NCBI RefSeq assembly: GCF_045863935.1 | Contig: NZ_BTVP01000009.1 | Location: forward strand, 1-64,000 | From: Parvibaculum sp045863935 | GTDB lineage: Bacteria > Pseudomonadota > Alphaproteobacteria > Parvibaculales > Parvibaculaceae | Length of the DNA: 64,000 bases | Reading direction: 5' to 3' | In this document: positions 1-7,185 of the stretch, one piece after another | Layout of the letters: every line of letters begins with the position of its first letter | Numbering within the stretch: the stretch's first letter is position 1 | Made by a program: the position numbers and the translations under genes | The notes under the pieces: model-generated | What the model saw: only the letters and a program-made list of their open reading frames with translations | Told to the model about the DNA's origin: nothing | Database searches by the model: none

Positions 1-1091
1 TGCCGCTGCAGGACATGGAGTTCATCCAGTTCCACCCGACCGGCATCTACGGCGCGGGTTGCCTCATCACCGAGGGCGCGCGCGGCGAAGGCGGCTATCT
101 CACCAATTCCGAGGGCGAGCGCTTCATGGAGCGTTATGCGCCTTCCGCGAAAGACCTTGCCTCGCGCGACGTCGTCTCGCGCTCGATGACGGTCGAAATC
201 CGCGAGGGCCGCGGCGTCGGTCCGGACAAGGATCACATCTTCCTTCACCTCGACCATCTCGATCCCGCGATCCTTGCCGAGCGCCTGCCGGGTATTTCCG
301 AATCGTCGCGCATCTTCGCCGGCGTCGATGTCACGAAGGAACCGATCCCGGTTCTCCCCACCGTCCACTACAACATGGGCGGCATCCCGACGAACTTCCA
401 CGGCGAGGTGCTGACGCTCAAGAACGGCAATCCGGACACGATCGTGCCGGGCCTGATGGCGGTGGGCGAGGCGGCCTGCGTCTCCGTTCACGGCGCCAAC
501 CGTCTCGGCTCCAACTCGCTCATCGACCTCGTGGTCTTCGGCCGCGCGGCGGGGCTTCGCGCCGCCGAACTCGTCGCCCCCAATCAGCGCCAGCCGGAAT
601 TCGCGAAGGGCGCGGGCGACAATGCCGTTGCCCGCCTCGACAAGTTCCGCAACGCCAAGGGGCCGACGCCGACCGCCGAACTGCGCCTCACCATGCAGCG
701 CGCCATGCAGGAAGATGTCGCCGTGTTCCGCACCCGCGAGACGCTGCAGTCGGGCGTGAAGCGCGTGGCGGCTGTTCACGACGCGATGCCCGACCTCAAG
801 GTCTCCGACCGCTCGCTCATCTGGAATTCGGACCTCATCGAGACGCTCGAATTCGACAATCTCATCGTTCAGGCGATTGCGACCGTCAATGGCGCGGTCA
901 ACCGCGAGGAAAGCCGCGGCGCCCATGCGCGTGAGGATTTCCCGAACCGCGACGACGAGAACTGGATGAAGCACACGCTGTGCTGGGTGGACGATCAGAG
1001 CGGCAAGCCCTCGCTCGACTACCGCCCCGTCCACGCCTGGACGCTTTCCGACGACATCGAATACATCAAGCCGAAAGCAAGAGTGTATTGA
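1..1091 (+). CDS. sdhA: Succinate dehydrogenase flavoprotein subunit, 5'-truncated by the window edge
   Basis: This is the C-terminal part of the FAD-binding catalytic subunit of complex II, which oxidises succinate to fumarate at the inner face of the cytoplasmic membrane. The frame is open from base 3, so the true start lies upstream of the window. Family motifs are visible: the HPTG of MEFIQFHPTG at the beginning, VHYNMGG in the middle, HGANRLGSNSL (FAD and active-site region) and the typical C-terminal end PKARVY. It leads an operon whose next complex II gene, sdhB, follows 436 bp downstream. An unrelated small gene lies between them. Confidence 0.97.
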   Translation, partial: PLQDMEFIQFHPTGIYGAGCLITEGARGEGGYLTNSEGERFMERYAPSAKDLASRDVVSRSMTVEIREGRGVGPDKDHIFLHLDHLDPAILAERLPGISESSRIFAGVDVTKEPIPVLPTVHYNMGGIPTNFHGEVLTLKNGNPDTIVPGLMAVGEAACVSVHGANRLGSNSLIDLVVFGRAAGLRAAELVAPNQRQPEFAKGAGDNAVARLDKFRNAKGPTPTAELRLTMQRAMQEDVAVFRTRETLQSGVKRVAAVHDAMPDLKVSDRSLIWNSDLIETLEFDNLIVQAIATVNGAVNREESRGAHAREDFPNRDDENWMKHTLCWVDDQSGKPSLDYRPVHAWTLSDDIEYIKPKARVY

Positions 1092-1108
1092 TAGAAACGG
1101 GGTGGGGG

Positions 1109-1480
1109 ATGAAGAAGGTCATATTGGCGGCTTTTGTGGGAGCTTTTCTTTCTCCAAGCGCAGGCATAGCAAAAGAGGCTTGCTCAAATCTGGTCGAAAA
1201 GTACGACTGGCAGGATCGAGTTTTGGCGATGGAATTTGCTGAGGGTATTGGAGACAATAGTGCGCCTCGGGCAACCAATAGGGCGCTCTCTGAGCTTAAT
1301 TCTAGAACTGAGCAACTGAAGCTCTTGGAGTTCATAAAGTACCGTAAGTGCCCCTTCCCGGATCAAGTAGGTGGAATGGGTCAGTACTTGGTACCGGCGA
1401 TGGAATGCGCTACGGAGCGGCTCAAGGGGAACTCTAAGTCGCCAGCTTGTGAAATGAAGAATTGGAAGTCTTCGAGTTAA
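1109..1480 (+). CDS. Small secreted Cys-containing protein of unknown function inside the sdh operon
   Basis: This 123-residue protein is not recognised. The ATG at 1109 follows a G-rich ribosome-binding stretch and opens a clear signal peptide (MKKVILAAFVGAFLSPSAGIA, cleavage expected near AKE). The mature part is hydrophilic and has four cysteines (EACS, KCPF, MECA, PACE), which could form two periplasmic disulfides. Base composition is visibly more AT-rich than in sdhA and sdhB, and codon choice is less biased. It starts 18 bp after sdhA and is followed by 47 bp before sdhB, so it should be co-transcribed. The composition and position suggest a recent insertion into the operon. Confidence 0.7.
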   Translation: MKKVILAAFVGAFLSPSAGIAKEACSNLVEKYDWQDRVLAMEFAEGIGDNSAPRATNRALSELNSRTEQLKLLEFIKYRKCPFPDQVGGMGQYLVPAMECATERLKGNSKSPACEMKNWKSSS

Positions 1481-1527
1481 CATTCCGAAGATTGATGAAC
1501 CCGATAGAGTCGGCGCGCAGGTGAGAA

Positions 1528-2307
1528 ATGGTCCAGCTTACACTCCCGAAAAATTCCAAGATCACCGAAGGCGAGACCTTCAAGGCCGCGCCGGACGCGA
1601 AGAACGTCAAGCGCTTCCGCGTCTATCGCTGGTCGCCGGACGATGGCGCCAACCCGACCATCGACACCTATGAAGTCGATCTCGACAAGTGCGGGCCGAT
1701 GGTTCTCGACGCCCTCATCAAGATCAAGAACGAGATCGACCAGACGCTCACCTTCCGCCGCTCCTGCCGCGAGGGCATCTGCGGTTCCTGCGCCATGAAT
1801 ATCGACGGCCAGAACACGCTTGCCTGCACCAAGGGCATCGACGAGGTGAAGGGCGATGTGAAAATCTACCCGCTGCCGCACATGCCGGTGATCAAGGACC
1901 TCGTGCCCGACCTCACCAATTTCTATGCGCAGCACGCCTTCATCGAGCCCTGGCTGCAGACGAAGTCGGCGACGCCGGAAAAGGAATGGCGTCAGAGCCA
2001 CGACGACCGCGAGAAGCTCGACGGCCTCTATGAGTGCATTCTCTGCGCCTGCTGCTCGACGTCGTGCCCGTCCTACTGGTGGAATGGCGACCGCTATCTC
2101 GGCCCCGCCGCGCTCCTGCAGGCCTATCGCTGGCTCATCGACAGCCGCGACGAAGCCACCGGCGAACGTCTCGACGACCTCGAAGACCCGTTCCGCCTCT
2201 ACCGCTGCCACACCATCATGAATTGCGCGAAAACCTGCCCCAAGGGCCTCAACCCCGCCAAGGCCATCGCGGAAATCAAGAAGATGATGGTGGAGCGGCA
2301 GGCTTAA
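1528..2307 (+). CDS. sdhB: Succinate dehydrogenase iron-sulfur subunit
   Basis: This 259-residue protein carries electrons from the FAD of SdhA to ubiquinone through three Fe-S clusters. The plant-type [2Fe-2S] ligands are in CREGICGSCAMNIDG plus a later Cys (TLAC). The [4Fe-4S] and [3Fe-4S] ligands lie in CILCACCSTSCPSYWW and CHTIMNCAKTCPKGLNP. Length and motif order are normal for the family. The start ATG at 1528 follows a GAGA-rich stretch. It belongs to the complex II operon with the truncated sdhA upstream; the membrane anchors sdhC and sdhD are expected before sdhA, outside the window. Confidence 0.98.
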   Translation: MVQLTLPKNSKITEGETFKAAPDAKNVKRFRVYRWSPDDGANPTIDTYEVDLDKCGPMVLDALIKIKNEIDQTLTFRRSCREGICGSCAMNIDGQNTLACTKGIDEVKGDVKIYPLPHMPVIKDLVPDLTNFYAQHAFIEPWLQTKSATPEKEWRQSHDDREKLDGLYECILCACCSTSCPSYWWNGDRYLGPAALLQAYRWLIDSRDEATGERLDDLEDPFRLYRCHTIMNCAKTCPKGLNPAKAIAEIKKMMVERQA

Positions 2308-2317
2308 GGGTTCGCCC

Positions 2318-2680
2318 GTGGCGCGGCTCGTTCCGCTCTGCGCCAGCTATTCACTCGCAGAGGTCGCGTGTCTCCGCGCCATGCTTGCCGCCTATGGAAT
2401 AAGGTCGATGGCGAGCGGCTATTGGCATGTCCGCAACGACTGGTTTCTCGTCGTTGCGTTCGGCGGCGTACATCTCCATGTCTTCGATCATGACGCAGAG
2501 GCCGCGCGCGCTCTCCTCGTTCCCGTCGAGGACTATATCGACGATCTGGAATCGGAGCCTCGGGCGATTCTACGGGCGCCTTTCCGCTTTCTCGTTTCCC
2601 TTTTTCTTCTCTACGCCTTCGGAGCGCCCATACCGCTCTGGATCACGAAGCGCCGCTTCCTGTCGGAGCAAGAAGCGTAA
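2318..2680 (+). CDS. DUF2007-like putative signal-transducing protein
   Basis: This 120-residue protein begins with a GTG at 2318, 10 bp after sdhB. The N-terminal 70 residues resemble the small DUF2007 fold: a stretch such as LVPLCASYSLAEVACLRAMLAAYGI followed by a beta strand and the HDAEAARALL helix. The C-terminal third holds one hydrophobic segment (FLVSLFLLYAFGAPIPLW), so the protein is probably membrane-anchored. Its role is unknown. The short spacing suggests co-transcription with sdhB, but no functional link to complex II can be shown from sequence. Confidence 0.65.
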   Translation: MARLVPLCASYSLAEVACLRAMLAAYGIRSMASGYWHVRNDWFLVVAFGGVHLHVFDHDAEAARALLVPVEDYIDDLESEPRAILRAPFRFLVSLFLLYAFGAPIPLWITKRRFLSEQEA

Positions 2681-2686
2681 GCCGTG

Positions 2687-2829
2687 CCCCTCACCCTTCC
2701 GCCGTCTGCGACGGCTCCCTCCCTCTCCCCAGAGGGGAGAGGGGTGAAGTGCGGCATCTGTCTCCCTCGCCCCGTCGGGGAGAGGGAAGGGGCCCGCCGA
2801 TGCGAAGCGTCGGTGGGAAGGGTGAGGGG
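2687..2829. repeat. 143-bp MITE-like element with 14-bp terminal inverted repeats and four internal hairpins
   Basis: The ends CCCCTCACCCTTCC (2687-2700) and GGAAGGGTGAGGGG (2816-2829) are perfect inverted repeats. Between them lie four hairpins: GCCGT/ACGGC (2701-2715), CCCTCTCCCC/GGGGAGAGGG (2721-2743), CCCTCGCCCCG with its complement (2764-2786), and CCCGCCGATGC/GCGTCGGTGGG (2793-2817). Short ORFs crossing it are not credible genes. It lies between the convergent sdh operon and the lipoprotein gene. It could act as a bidirectional transcription block or be a dispersed non-autonomous repeat. Confidence 0.8.
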
Positions 2830-2848
2830 GCAGCCTCTCGTTTGCCCC

Positions 2849-3382
2849 TCACTCCGCCACATACTCCGCATCCGGCTTCTGCCGCTCATGGGCAAACAGC
2901 AGCGCCTTTTTCAGATTCCCGAAATCCGTCACCACGCAGTCGCTGTTGCGCACGATCATGCCGAAATCGGCGAGCGTCATGCCTTCGTCCTCGACCAGCG
3001 ACACGAAGTCCGGGCAGACCATGCCCCAGCGCCACCAGGTCGTGCCGTCGCGTTGCATCAGCGCGTAGAGGTTGCCTTGCCCCTGGTCTTCCTCGCGGAT
3101 CATCACTGCATAGAGGTCCGGCCCGATTTCCTTCATCAGCCCGGTGAAGGCCTTGTTCTCTTCGCCCGTCCGCATCGTGTAGCGGCCGCTCTTCACCGTG
3201 ACGCGCGCTTGTTCCGGCGTCTTGTCCGCGCGTTCGCCATTTTCGTTCAGCATATGGACGGTGAAGCGCGCCCCGTCCGCCACCGGATAATCCGCCTCCT
3301 TCGGCGACACGAGATCGCCGTCGGAAATGAGGCAGCCTGCGAGAAGAAGAGGCGCGAAAAGCGCGGCGAGACGGCGGATCAT
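2849..3382 (-). CDS. Hypothetical lipoprotein
   Basis: This 177-residue protein starts with a short lipoprotein signal and lipobox (MIRRLAALFAPLLLAGC, Cys17), so it is predicted to be lipid-anchored in the envelope. The rest looks like one compact domain rich in beta strands, with a repeated pattern of short charged and hydrophobic stretches. I do not recognise the family. It ends with QKPDAEYVAE close to the dispersed repeat. It is read opposite to the sdh operon and is separated from the next minus-strand gene by about 270 bp that include a terminator. Confidence 0.7.
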   Translation of the reverse strand: MIRRLAALFAPLLLAGCLISDGDLVSPKEADYPVADGARFTVHMLNENGERADKTPEQARVTVKSGRYTMRTGEENKAFTGLMKEIGPDLYAVMIREEDQGQGNLYALMQRDGTTWWRWGMVCPDFVSLVEDEGMTLADFGMIVRNSDCVVTDFGNLKKALLFAHERQKPDAEYVAE

Positions 3383-3417
3383 GGGAAGCTCCCTCGTGGT
3401 TCCGCCGCAGTATAACG

Positions 3418-3449
3418 AAAAACCCGGCCGCCGTATGGCGGGCCGGGTT
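3418..3449 (-). terminator. Intrinsic terminator, minus strand
   Basis: Read on the minus strand, a long GC stem (AACCCGGCCCGCC / GGCGGCCGGGTT, loop ATAC) is followed by a T run (TTTTTCG). It would end transcripts coming from the monooxygenase-fold gene after roughly 210 nt of 3' sequence. That stretch (3450-3656) holds no convincing gene, but it could contain a small RNA that ends here. Confidence 0.75.
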
Positions 3450-3656
3450 CTGGGAGGGCCGAGATATGCCGGGGCGTCTAGGCAGCCGGGGCTCGGGACC
3501 CGAAATTTTGAGGCGCGTACATCCGGCGCCGTCTTGAGATAAAGCGTAAGCCGAAAGTCTGAATGTGCGGTGAACGCGAGGCCGGTTGTGACGGCGCTTC
3601 GGGCCGCGCCCGCCTGCGAGGATCGCCGGATTCCGGGCCCTCCGCATCCGGAGGGT

Positions 3657-3953
3657 TTACCCTTCCTTCACCGTGACGTCACGTATCGCGATTTCGGGCT
3701 CCATCTCGGCGAGGCGGCGGGTGGCCTCCATGAATTCATGGCAATAGGTTTGCGCAAAATGGAAGTCGACCGCCGCGCGGTCCCTCCATTCCTCGTAGAA
3801 GAAGTAGCGCCCCGGCTCCATCCGGTCTTCGTAGTAGCCATAGGAGACATTGCCCGGTTCCTCGCGCGAGAGGCGCACCTGGCGTTCCGCCACCTTCTCG
3901 AATTCGGCGCGGTTCGCCTCCGCCACTCTCGCCGCGCCCGTTATCACGATCAT
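3657..3953 (-). CDS. Antibiotic biosynthesis monooxygenase (ABM) domain protein
   Basis: This 98-residue single-domain protein has the dimeric alpha/beta-barrel ABM pattern: MIVITGAARV first strand, a long helix with AEFEKVAERQV, then GNVSYGYYEDRMEPGRYFFYEEW, where the conserved EEW ends the third strand. Relatives act as small heme- or quinone-type monooxygenases or as isomerase-like enzymes. Substrate cannot be inferred. The ATG at 3953 gives the normal family length; longer versions of the frame upstream are non-coding in character. No operon partner is adjacent. Confidence 0.85.
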   Translation of the reverse strand: MIVITGAARVAEANRAEFEKVAERQVRLSREEPGNVSYGYYEDRMEPGRYFFYEEWRDRAAVDFHFAQTYCHEFMEATRRLAEMEPEIAIRDVTVKEG

Positions 3954-4433
3954 GCCGTTCTCCCTTGCCTGCTTCCCCGAAGCATAGCAGGGGCGTGCGG
4001 CGCATGGCATGACGCTCCGTGGGCGGATGATCTGTCGGGAAAGCCGAAGCCGGCCCGCACCGCTCACAAGGGGGAAGGAGCGGTACGGGCCGTGGCGTCG
4101 GCTCTTGAGGGATGCTGACGCCGGGAGAAACAGGCGGACCCGGAGGGAGGGGGAGGGAACCGGCGCCGGTCTCGAAAGCACAAACGGGCGGGGATTTCCT
4201 TTCCGTCGCGGGTGTACGGGAAATTTATGCCCGGTTTTCTCCTGCCCCCGGTTGCCGCGTCCCCTCGCCGGCAGGTGGCGCGTGTTTTCGACGCCTGCCT
4301 GAAACCGGGGACAAGTTTTTCGCCGCGATCCCGCCGTGGCACCACCCGCCATTCATGACAGTTTGGTGACATTTCGATGACAGTCGGGCCCCGGAGGCCC
4401 CGGTTTATCCCCGCTTCTTGACGCCGCCTATCG
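3954..4433. other. Gene-free 480-bp spacer upstream of the ars operon
   Basis: No frame here has coding character. It contains a long-range inverted repeat CCCGGTTT (4232-4239) / AAACCGGG (4303-4310) enclosing further GC-rich hairpins and followed by a T run (GTTTTTCG). It also contains the 11-bp-spaced TGACA array (listed separately) and a GC hairpin GGGCC-CCGGA-GGCCC at 4386-4400. A structured RNA is possible, but I recognise no riboswitch consensus. Confidence 0.5.
4356..4390 (-). promoter_or_regulatory. Pho-box-like array of three 11-bp-spaced TGTCA half-sites
   Basis: TGACA, TGACA and TGACA begin at 4356, 4367 and 4378, an exact 11-bp period. On the minus strand this reads CTGTCAT-CGAA-ATGTCAC-CAAA-CTGTCAT, matching the known PhoB box layout (CTGTCAT direct repeats separated by 4 AT-rich bases). 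It lies 63-97 bp before arsR, in reverse orientation relative to that gene. A second copy of the same array, extending into GTCGGGCC, occurs at 61659-61693, so a dispersed repeat is an alternative reading. Confidence 0.5.
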
Positions 4434-4451
4434 TTTTGATAATAGTCAAAA
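4418..4451 (+). promoter_or_regulatory. arsR promoter with palindromic operator; probably leaderless start
   Basis: TTTTGA-TAATAG-TCAAAA (4434-4451) is a perfect inverted repeat that ends one base before the arsR ATG (4453). It overlaps a -10-like sequence (GATAAT/TAATAG at 4438-4445). TTGACG at 4418-4423 is a plausible -35. This geometry puts the transcription start at or next to the ATG, and there is no Shine-Dalgarno sequence, so the message is probably leaderless. Binding of ArsR here would block RNA polymerase directly. Confidence 0.65.
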
Positions 4452-4452
4452 T

Positions 4453-4818
4453 ATGGAAATGGAAACCGCCGTCACTGCCCTCTCCGCGCTTGCGCAGGAA
4501 ACGCGTCTCGCGATTTTCCGCGCTCTCATGCGCGCCCATCAGCCGGAGGAGGGACAAGGCGGTCTCGCAGCGGGCGAGATCGCGTCCGCGCTCGATGTCG
4601 CGCCCGCCACTTTGTCCTTTCATCTCAAGGAGTTACTTCATGCGGGGCTGATCGTTCAGCGCCGCGAGGGACGCTCCCTGATCTACAAGGCGGACCTCGC
4701 CGCCATGCACGGCCTGACCGCCTATCTCGTCGACGATTGCTGCCAGGGCGCCTGCGGGAGCTTATCCCCCTGCGTTCCGGAGGGTGTAGACCGGGTGGCC
4801 GTTCCCGCCCGCTGCTAA
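4453..4818 (+). CDS. arsR: ArsR-family arsenite-responsive repressor
   Basis: This 121-residue winged-helix repressor has its recognition helix in DVAPATLSFHLKELLHAGL (residues 48-66), followed by the wing IVQRREGRSLIYKA. The canonical metal site of the helix (CVC) is absent. Instead a C-terminal cysteine cluster CCQGAC (Cys96, Cys97, Cys101) is present, as in the ArsR subgroup known from Acidithiobacillus-type regulators, which bind As(III) through C-terminal cysteines. It heads the operon arsR-arsC-acr3 and is predicted to bind the palindrome at 4434-4451, derepressing the operon when arsenite binds. Confidence 0.93.
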   Translation: MEMETAVTALSALAQETRLAIFRALMRAHQPEEGQGGLAAGEIASALDVAPATLSFHLKELLHAGLIVQRREGRSLIYKADLAAMHGLTAYLVDDCCQGACGSLSPCVPEGVDRVAVPARC

Positions 4819-4845
4819 TATCGTCCTTATACGGAGTAAATCGCC

Positions 4846-5361
4846 ATGACCGGCGCAACCGAACCCTACAATGTCCTCTTCCTGTGCACCGGCAACTCGG
4901 CGCGCAGCATTCTCGCGGAAGCCTGCATGAACGCGCTGTCCGGCGGGCGCTTCAAGGCCTATAGCGCGGGCAGCCATCCGGGTGGCACGGTCAATCCCTT
5001 CGCGCTCGACGTGTTGCGCAATGCGCGGCTCCCGACCGAAGGGCTCAGGTCGAAATCATGGGACGAGTTCGCCGTTCCGGGTGCGCCGAAAATGCATTTC
5101 GTCGTCACTGTCTGCGACAATGCGGCGGGCGAGGTCTGTCCCATCTGGCCGGGTCAGCCGATGACGGCGCATTGGCCTTTTCCGGATCCTGCCGCCTTTG
5201 AGGGAAGCGATGCGGAGAAGCACGCTCTCTTCCTCGATGTCTTCCGGCAGATCAGGGCGCGCGTCGACATCTTCGCCAACCTGCCGCTTGCGTCTCTCGA
5301 CAAGCTTGCCTTGCAGAAGCGCATAGATGAAATCGGATACGATCCGGAAAAGGCAATCTGA
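4846..5361 (+). CDS. arsC: Arsenate reductase, low-molecular-weight phosphatase (thioredoxin-coupled) type
   Basis: This 171-residue enzyme is predicted to reduce arsenate to arsenite. The phosphatase-type P-loop is CTGNSARS (Cys14). Two further cysteines in VCDNAAGEVCP (Cys90, Cys98) match the Cys10-Cys82-Cys89 cascade of the plasmid pI258-type enzyme, which is recycled by thioredoxin. The general-acid Asp lies in FPDPAAF. It starts 27 bp after arsR, and its stop is immediately followed by the acr3 ATG, so translation is probably coupled. A protein tyrosine phosphatase role is unlikely given the cysteine set and operon. Confidence 0.93.
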   Translation: MTGATEPYNVLFLCTGNSARSILAEACMNALSGGRFKAYSAGSHPGGTVNPFALDVLRNARLPTEGLRSKSWDEFAVPGAPKMHFVVTVCDNAAGEVCPIWPGQPMTAHWPFPDPAAFEGSDAEKHALFLDVFRQIRARVDIFANLPLASLDKLALQKRIDEIGYDPEKAI

Positions 5362-6432
5362 ATGACGCATACGGAAGAACCGCGCCGCCTCGGTTTTCTC
5401 GATCGCGGATTGACGCTCTGGATTTTTCTCGCGATGGCATTCGGCACGGCGCTCGGCAGCCTCTTGCCGGCGCTGCCCGCCGCGCTCGAAAGCCTTTCCA
5501 TCGGCACGACGAATATTCCGATCGCCGCGGGGCTCCTCCTCATGATGTATCCGCCGCTTGCGCGGGTGCGATACGAGGAGCTGCCGCGCATCTTCGAGGA
5601 CCGCAAGGTGCTCATGCTGTCGCTGGTGCAGAACTGGTTCATCGGGCCGTTCCTGATGTTCGGCCTCGCGGTTCTCTTTCTCGGCGACGAACCGGCCTAC
5701 ATGACCGGGCTCATCCTCATCGGTCTGGCGCGCTGCATCGCCATGGTGATCGTCTGGAACCAGCTGGCGCGCGGCAGCAACGAATACGTGGCCGCGCTCG
5801 TTGCCTTCAACAGCTTGTTCCAGCTCATCTTTTTCAGTGTTTATGCGTGGTTCTTCCTCGCCGTGCTGCCGCCTATCTTCGGCCTTGAGGGGCAGGTGGT
5901 CGAGGTGAGTTTCTGGACCGTCGCGGGTGCGGTGCTCCTCTATCTCGGCGTACCTTTCGCGGGTGGCTATCTGACGCGCCGCTTTCTCAGGTCGCGTCTC
6001 GGTGCGGGCGCCTACGACAATGGCTTTGTGCCGCGCATCGCGCCGCTGACGCTCATTGCGCTTCTCTTCACCATCGGGGTCATGTTCGCGCTGAAAGGCG
6101 AGGCGGTGCTCGCCCTGCCGTTCGACGCCCTCCGGATCGCGGTGCCGCTCGCGCTCTACTTCCTCATCATGTTTCTCGTGAGCTTCGCGATGAGCCGTCT
6201 GCTCGGCGCGGATTATCCGCGTACCGTGTCGCTTTCCTTCACGGCGGCGAGCAACAATTTCGAGCTGGCGATCGCCGTCGCCATCGCCGCCTTCGGCATC
6301 GCCTCGCCTGTCGCCTTTGCAACCGTCATCGGTCCGCTGGTCGAGGTGCCGGTGCTGATCGCGCTGGTCAGCGTTGCGCGCTGGCTTCGCACACGCTGGT
6401 TCGGCGCCTCCTCGCCGCAGCCCGCGGAATGA
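5362..6432 (+). CDS. acr3: ACR3-type arsenite efflux transporter
   Basis: This 356-residue membrane protein has about ten hydrophobic segments. It extrudes As(III) produced by the upstream reductase. The ACR3 signature is clear: GLARCIAMVIVWNQLA in TM4 with the essential Cys (Cys125), and the later TM motif ASNNFELAIAVAIA carrying the conserved Glu. The ATG directly abuts the arsC stop. It is not the 12-TM ArsB type. The operon ends at the hairpin that follows the stop codon. Confidence 0.95.
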   Translation: MTHTEEPRRLGFLDRGLTLWIFLAMAFGTALGSLLPALPAALESLSIGTTNIPIAAGLLLMMYPPLARVRYEELPRIFEDRKVLMLSLVQNWFIGPFLMFGLAVLFLGDEPAYMTGLILIGLARCIAMVIVWNQLARGSNEYVAALVAFNSLFQLIFFSVYAWFFLAVLPPIFGLEGQVVEVSFWTVAGAVLLYLGVPFAGGYLTRRFLRSRLGAGAYDNGFVPRIAPLTLIALLFTIGVMFALKGEAVLALPFDALRIAVPLALYFLIMFLVSFAMSRLLGADYPRTVSLSFTAASNNFELAIAVAIAAFGIASPVAFATVIGPLVEVPVLIALVSVARWLRTRWFGASSPQPAE

Positions 6433-6460
6433 AAAAGGCCCGCGCCGTGAGGCGCGGGCC
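6432..6460 (-). terminator. Terminator shared by the convergent acr3 and acidic-repeat genes
   Basis: A 10-bp perfect stem GGCCCGCGCC / GGCGCGGGCC with loop GTGA is followed on the minus strand by TTTTT. It therefore ends the minus-strand small gene efficiently and sits right behind the acr3 stop. Confidence 0.75.
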
Positions 6461-6492
6461 CGATCCCTGTCCGTAGGGATGAAGTGCCGGAA

Positions 6493-6843
6493 TTATTCCG
6501 CCGGCGTTTCTTCTTCCATCGGCGCGGTTTCTTCCGCCGGAGCGGCTTCTTCCGCCGGCGCTTCCTCGCCGCTCATTTCCTCGCCGGCATCTTCCATGGC
6601 CGCACCCGCATCGTCCATGGCTTCGCCGGTCGCCTCGGCGGCGTCCTCAGCCGCCTCTTCGGTCGCGCCCATCGCATCGCTTGCCGCTTCGCCTGCGGCA
6701 TCCATCGCGTCGGTCGCTGCCTCGCCAGCCTGATCCATGGCGTCTTCCATGGTCGTATCTTCCGGATTCATCATCCGGTATCCGATTACCAGAACCACCG
6801 CGATCACGATGACGGCGATAGCGGTTTTCATGAAATTGGACAT
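6493..6843 (-). CDS. Membrane-anchored acidic protein with 11-residue repeats
   Basis: This 116-residue protein has a single N-terminal membrane segment (TAIAVIVIAVVLVIGYRM) followed by about 85 residues made almost only of Ala, Glu, Asp, Met and Gly. The tail has an 11-residue period: DAMDQAGEAAT, DAMDAAGEAAS, DAMGATEEAAE, DAAEATGEAMD, then degenerate copies ending in Pro/Glu-rich sequence. This pattern is that of LEA-like or apolipoprotein-like amphipathic helices. The ATG at 6843 has a good ribosome site (AGAGGA); the longer reading at 6882 lacks one. Function is unknown; an envelope stress or surface role is inference. Confidence 0.75.
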   Translation of the reverse strand: MSNFMKTAIAVIVIAVVLVIGYRMMNPEDTTMEDAMDQAGEAATDAMDAAGEAASDAMGATEEAAEDAAEATGEAMDDAGAAMEDAGEEMSGEEAPAEEAAPAEETAPMEEETPAE

Positions 6844-7185
6844 GATATTTTCCTCTTGGCGGTCGTTTCGCCTTGGTTTCACCCCAGCCGCAGCGATGCG
6901 GCCCGATCAGGGGCCCCCGCTTTGTTCTCCCACGGTTTGGATAGGCGCCCGGCGACGATGTTAGGGATGATTTGGGGCAAAACGCTACCGCGAAACGCCG
7001 GATTACAGGAAATCTTTTGCGGTTGTTGACGTTGGGTCACGCCCGGTACGGGGCCGGAACGGCCCGGCCTGCCGCGCTTGCCGGGGCCGGGGCCTTGCCG
7101 TCCGCTCGGGCGGCGGGCTAAACAGGCAAAGAATTCACACTGAAGGGAGACGCGGCCCGCGTTAAGCGGCGCGCGGCACTGAAAG
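6844..7185. other. 342-bp intergenic region between divergent genes
   Basis: It should hold the divergent promoters of the acidic-repeat gene and mmsA. A TTGACG at 7026-7031 is the only -35-like hexamer I see, and it has no good -10 at the right distance. A GC-rich imperfect hairpin GGCCCGGCC...GGCCGGGGCC lies around 7062-7095. No coding sequence is evident. Confidence 0.4.

Noticed and set aside
3954..4433. Known riboswitch in the spacer before arsR
   Set aside because: Long-range pairing is present, but I find no cobalamin, FMN, TPP or SAM consensus core.
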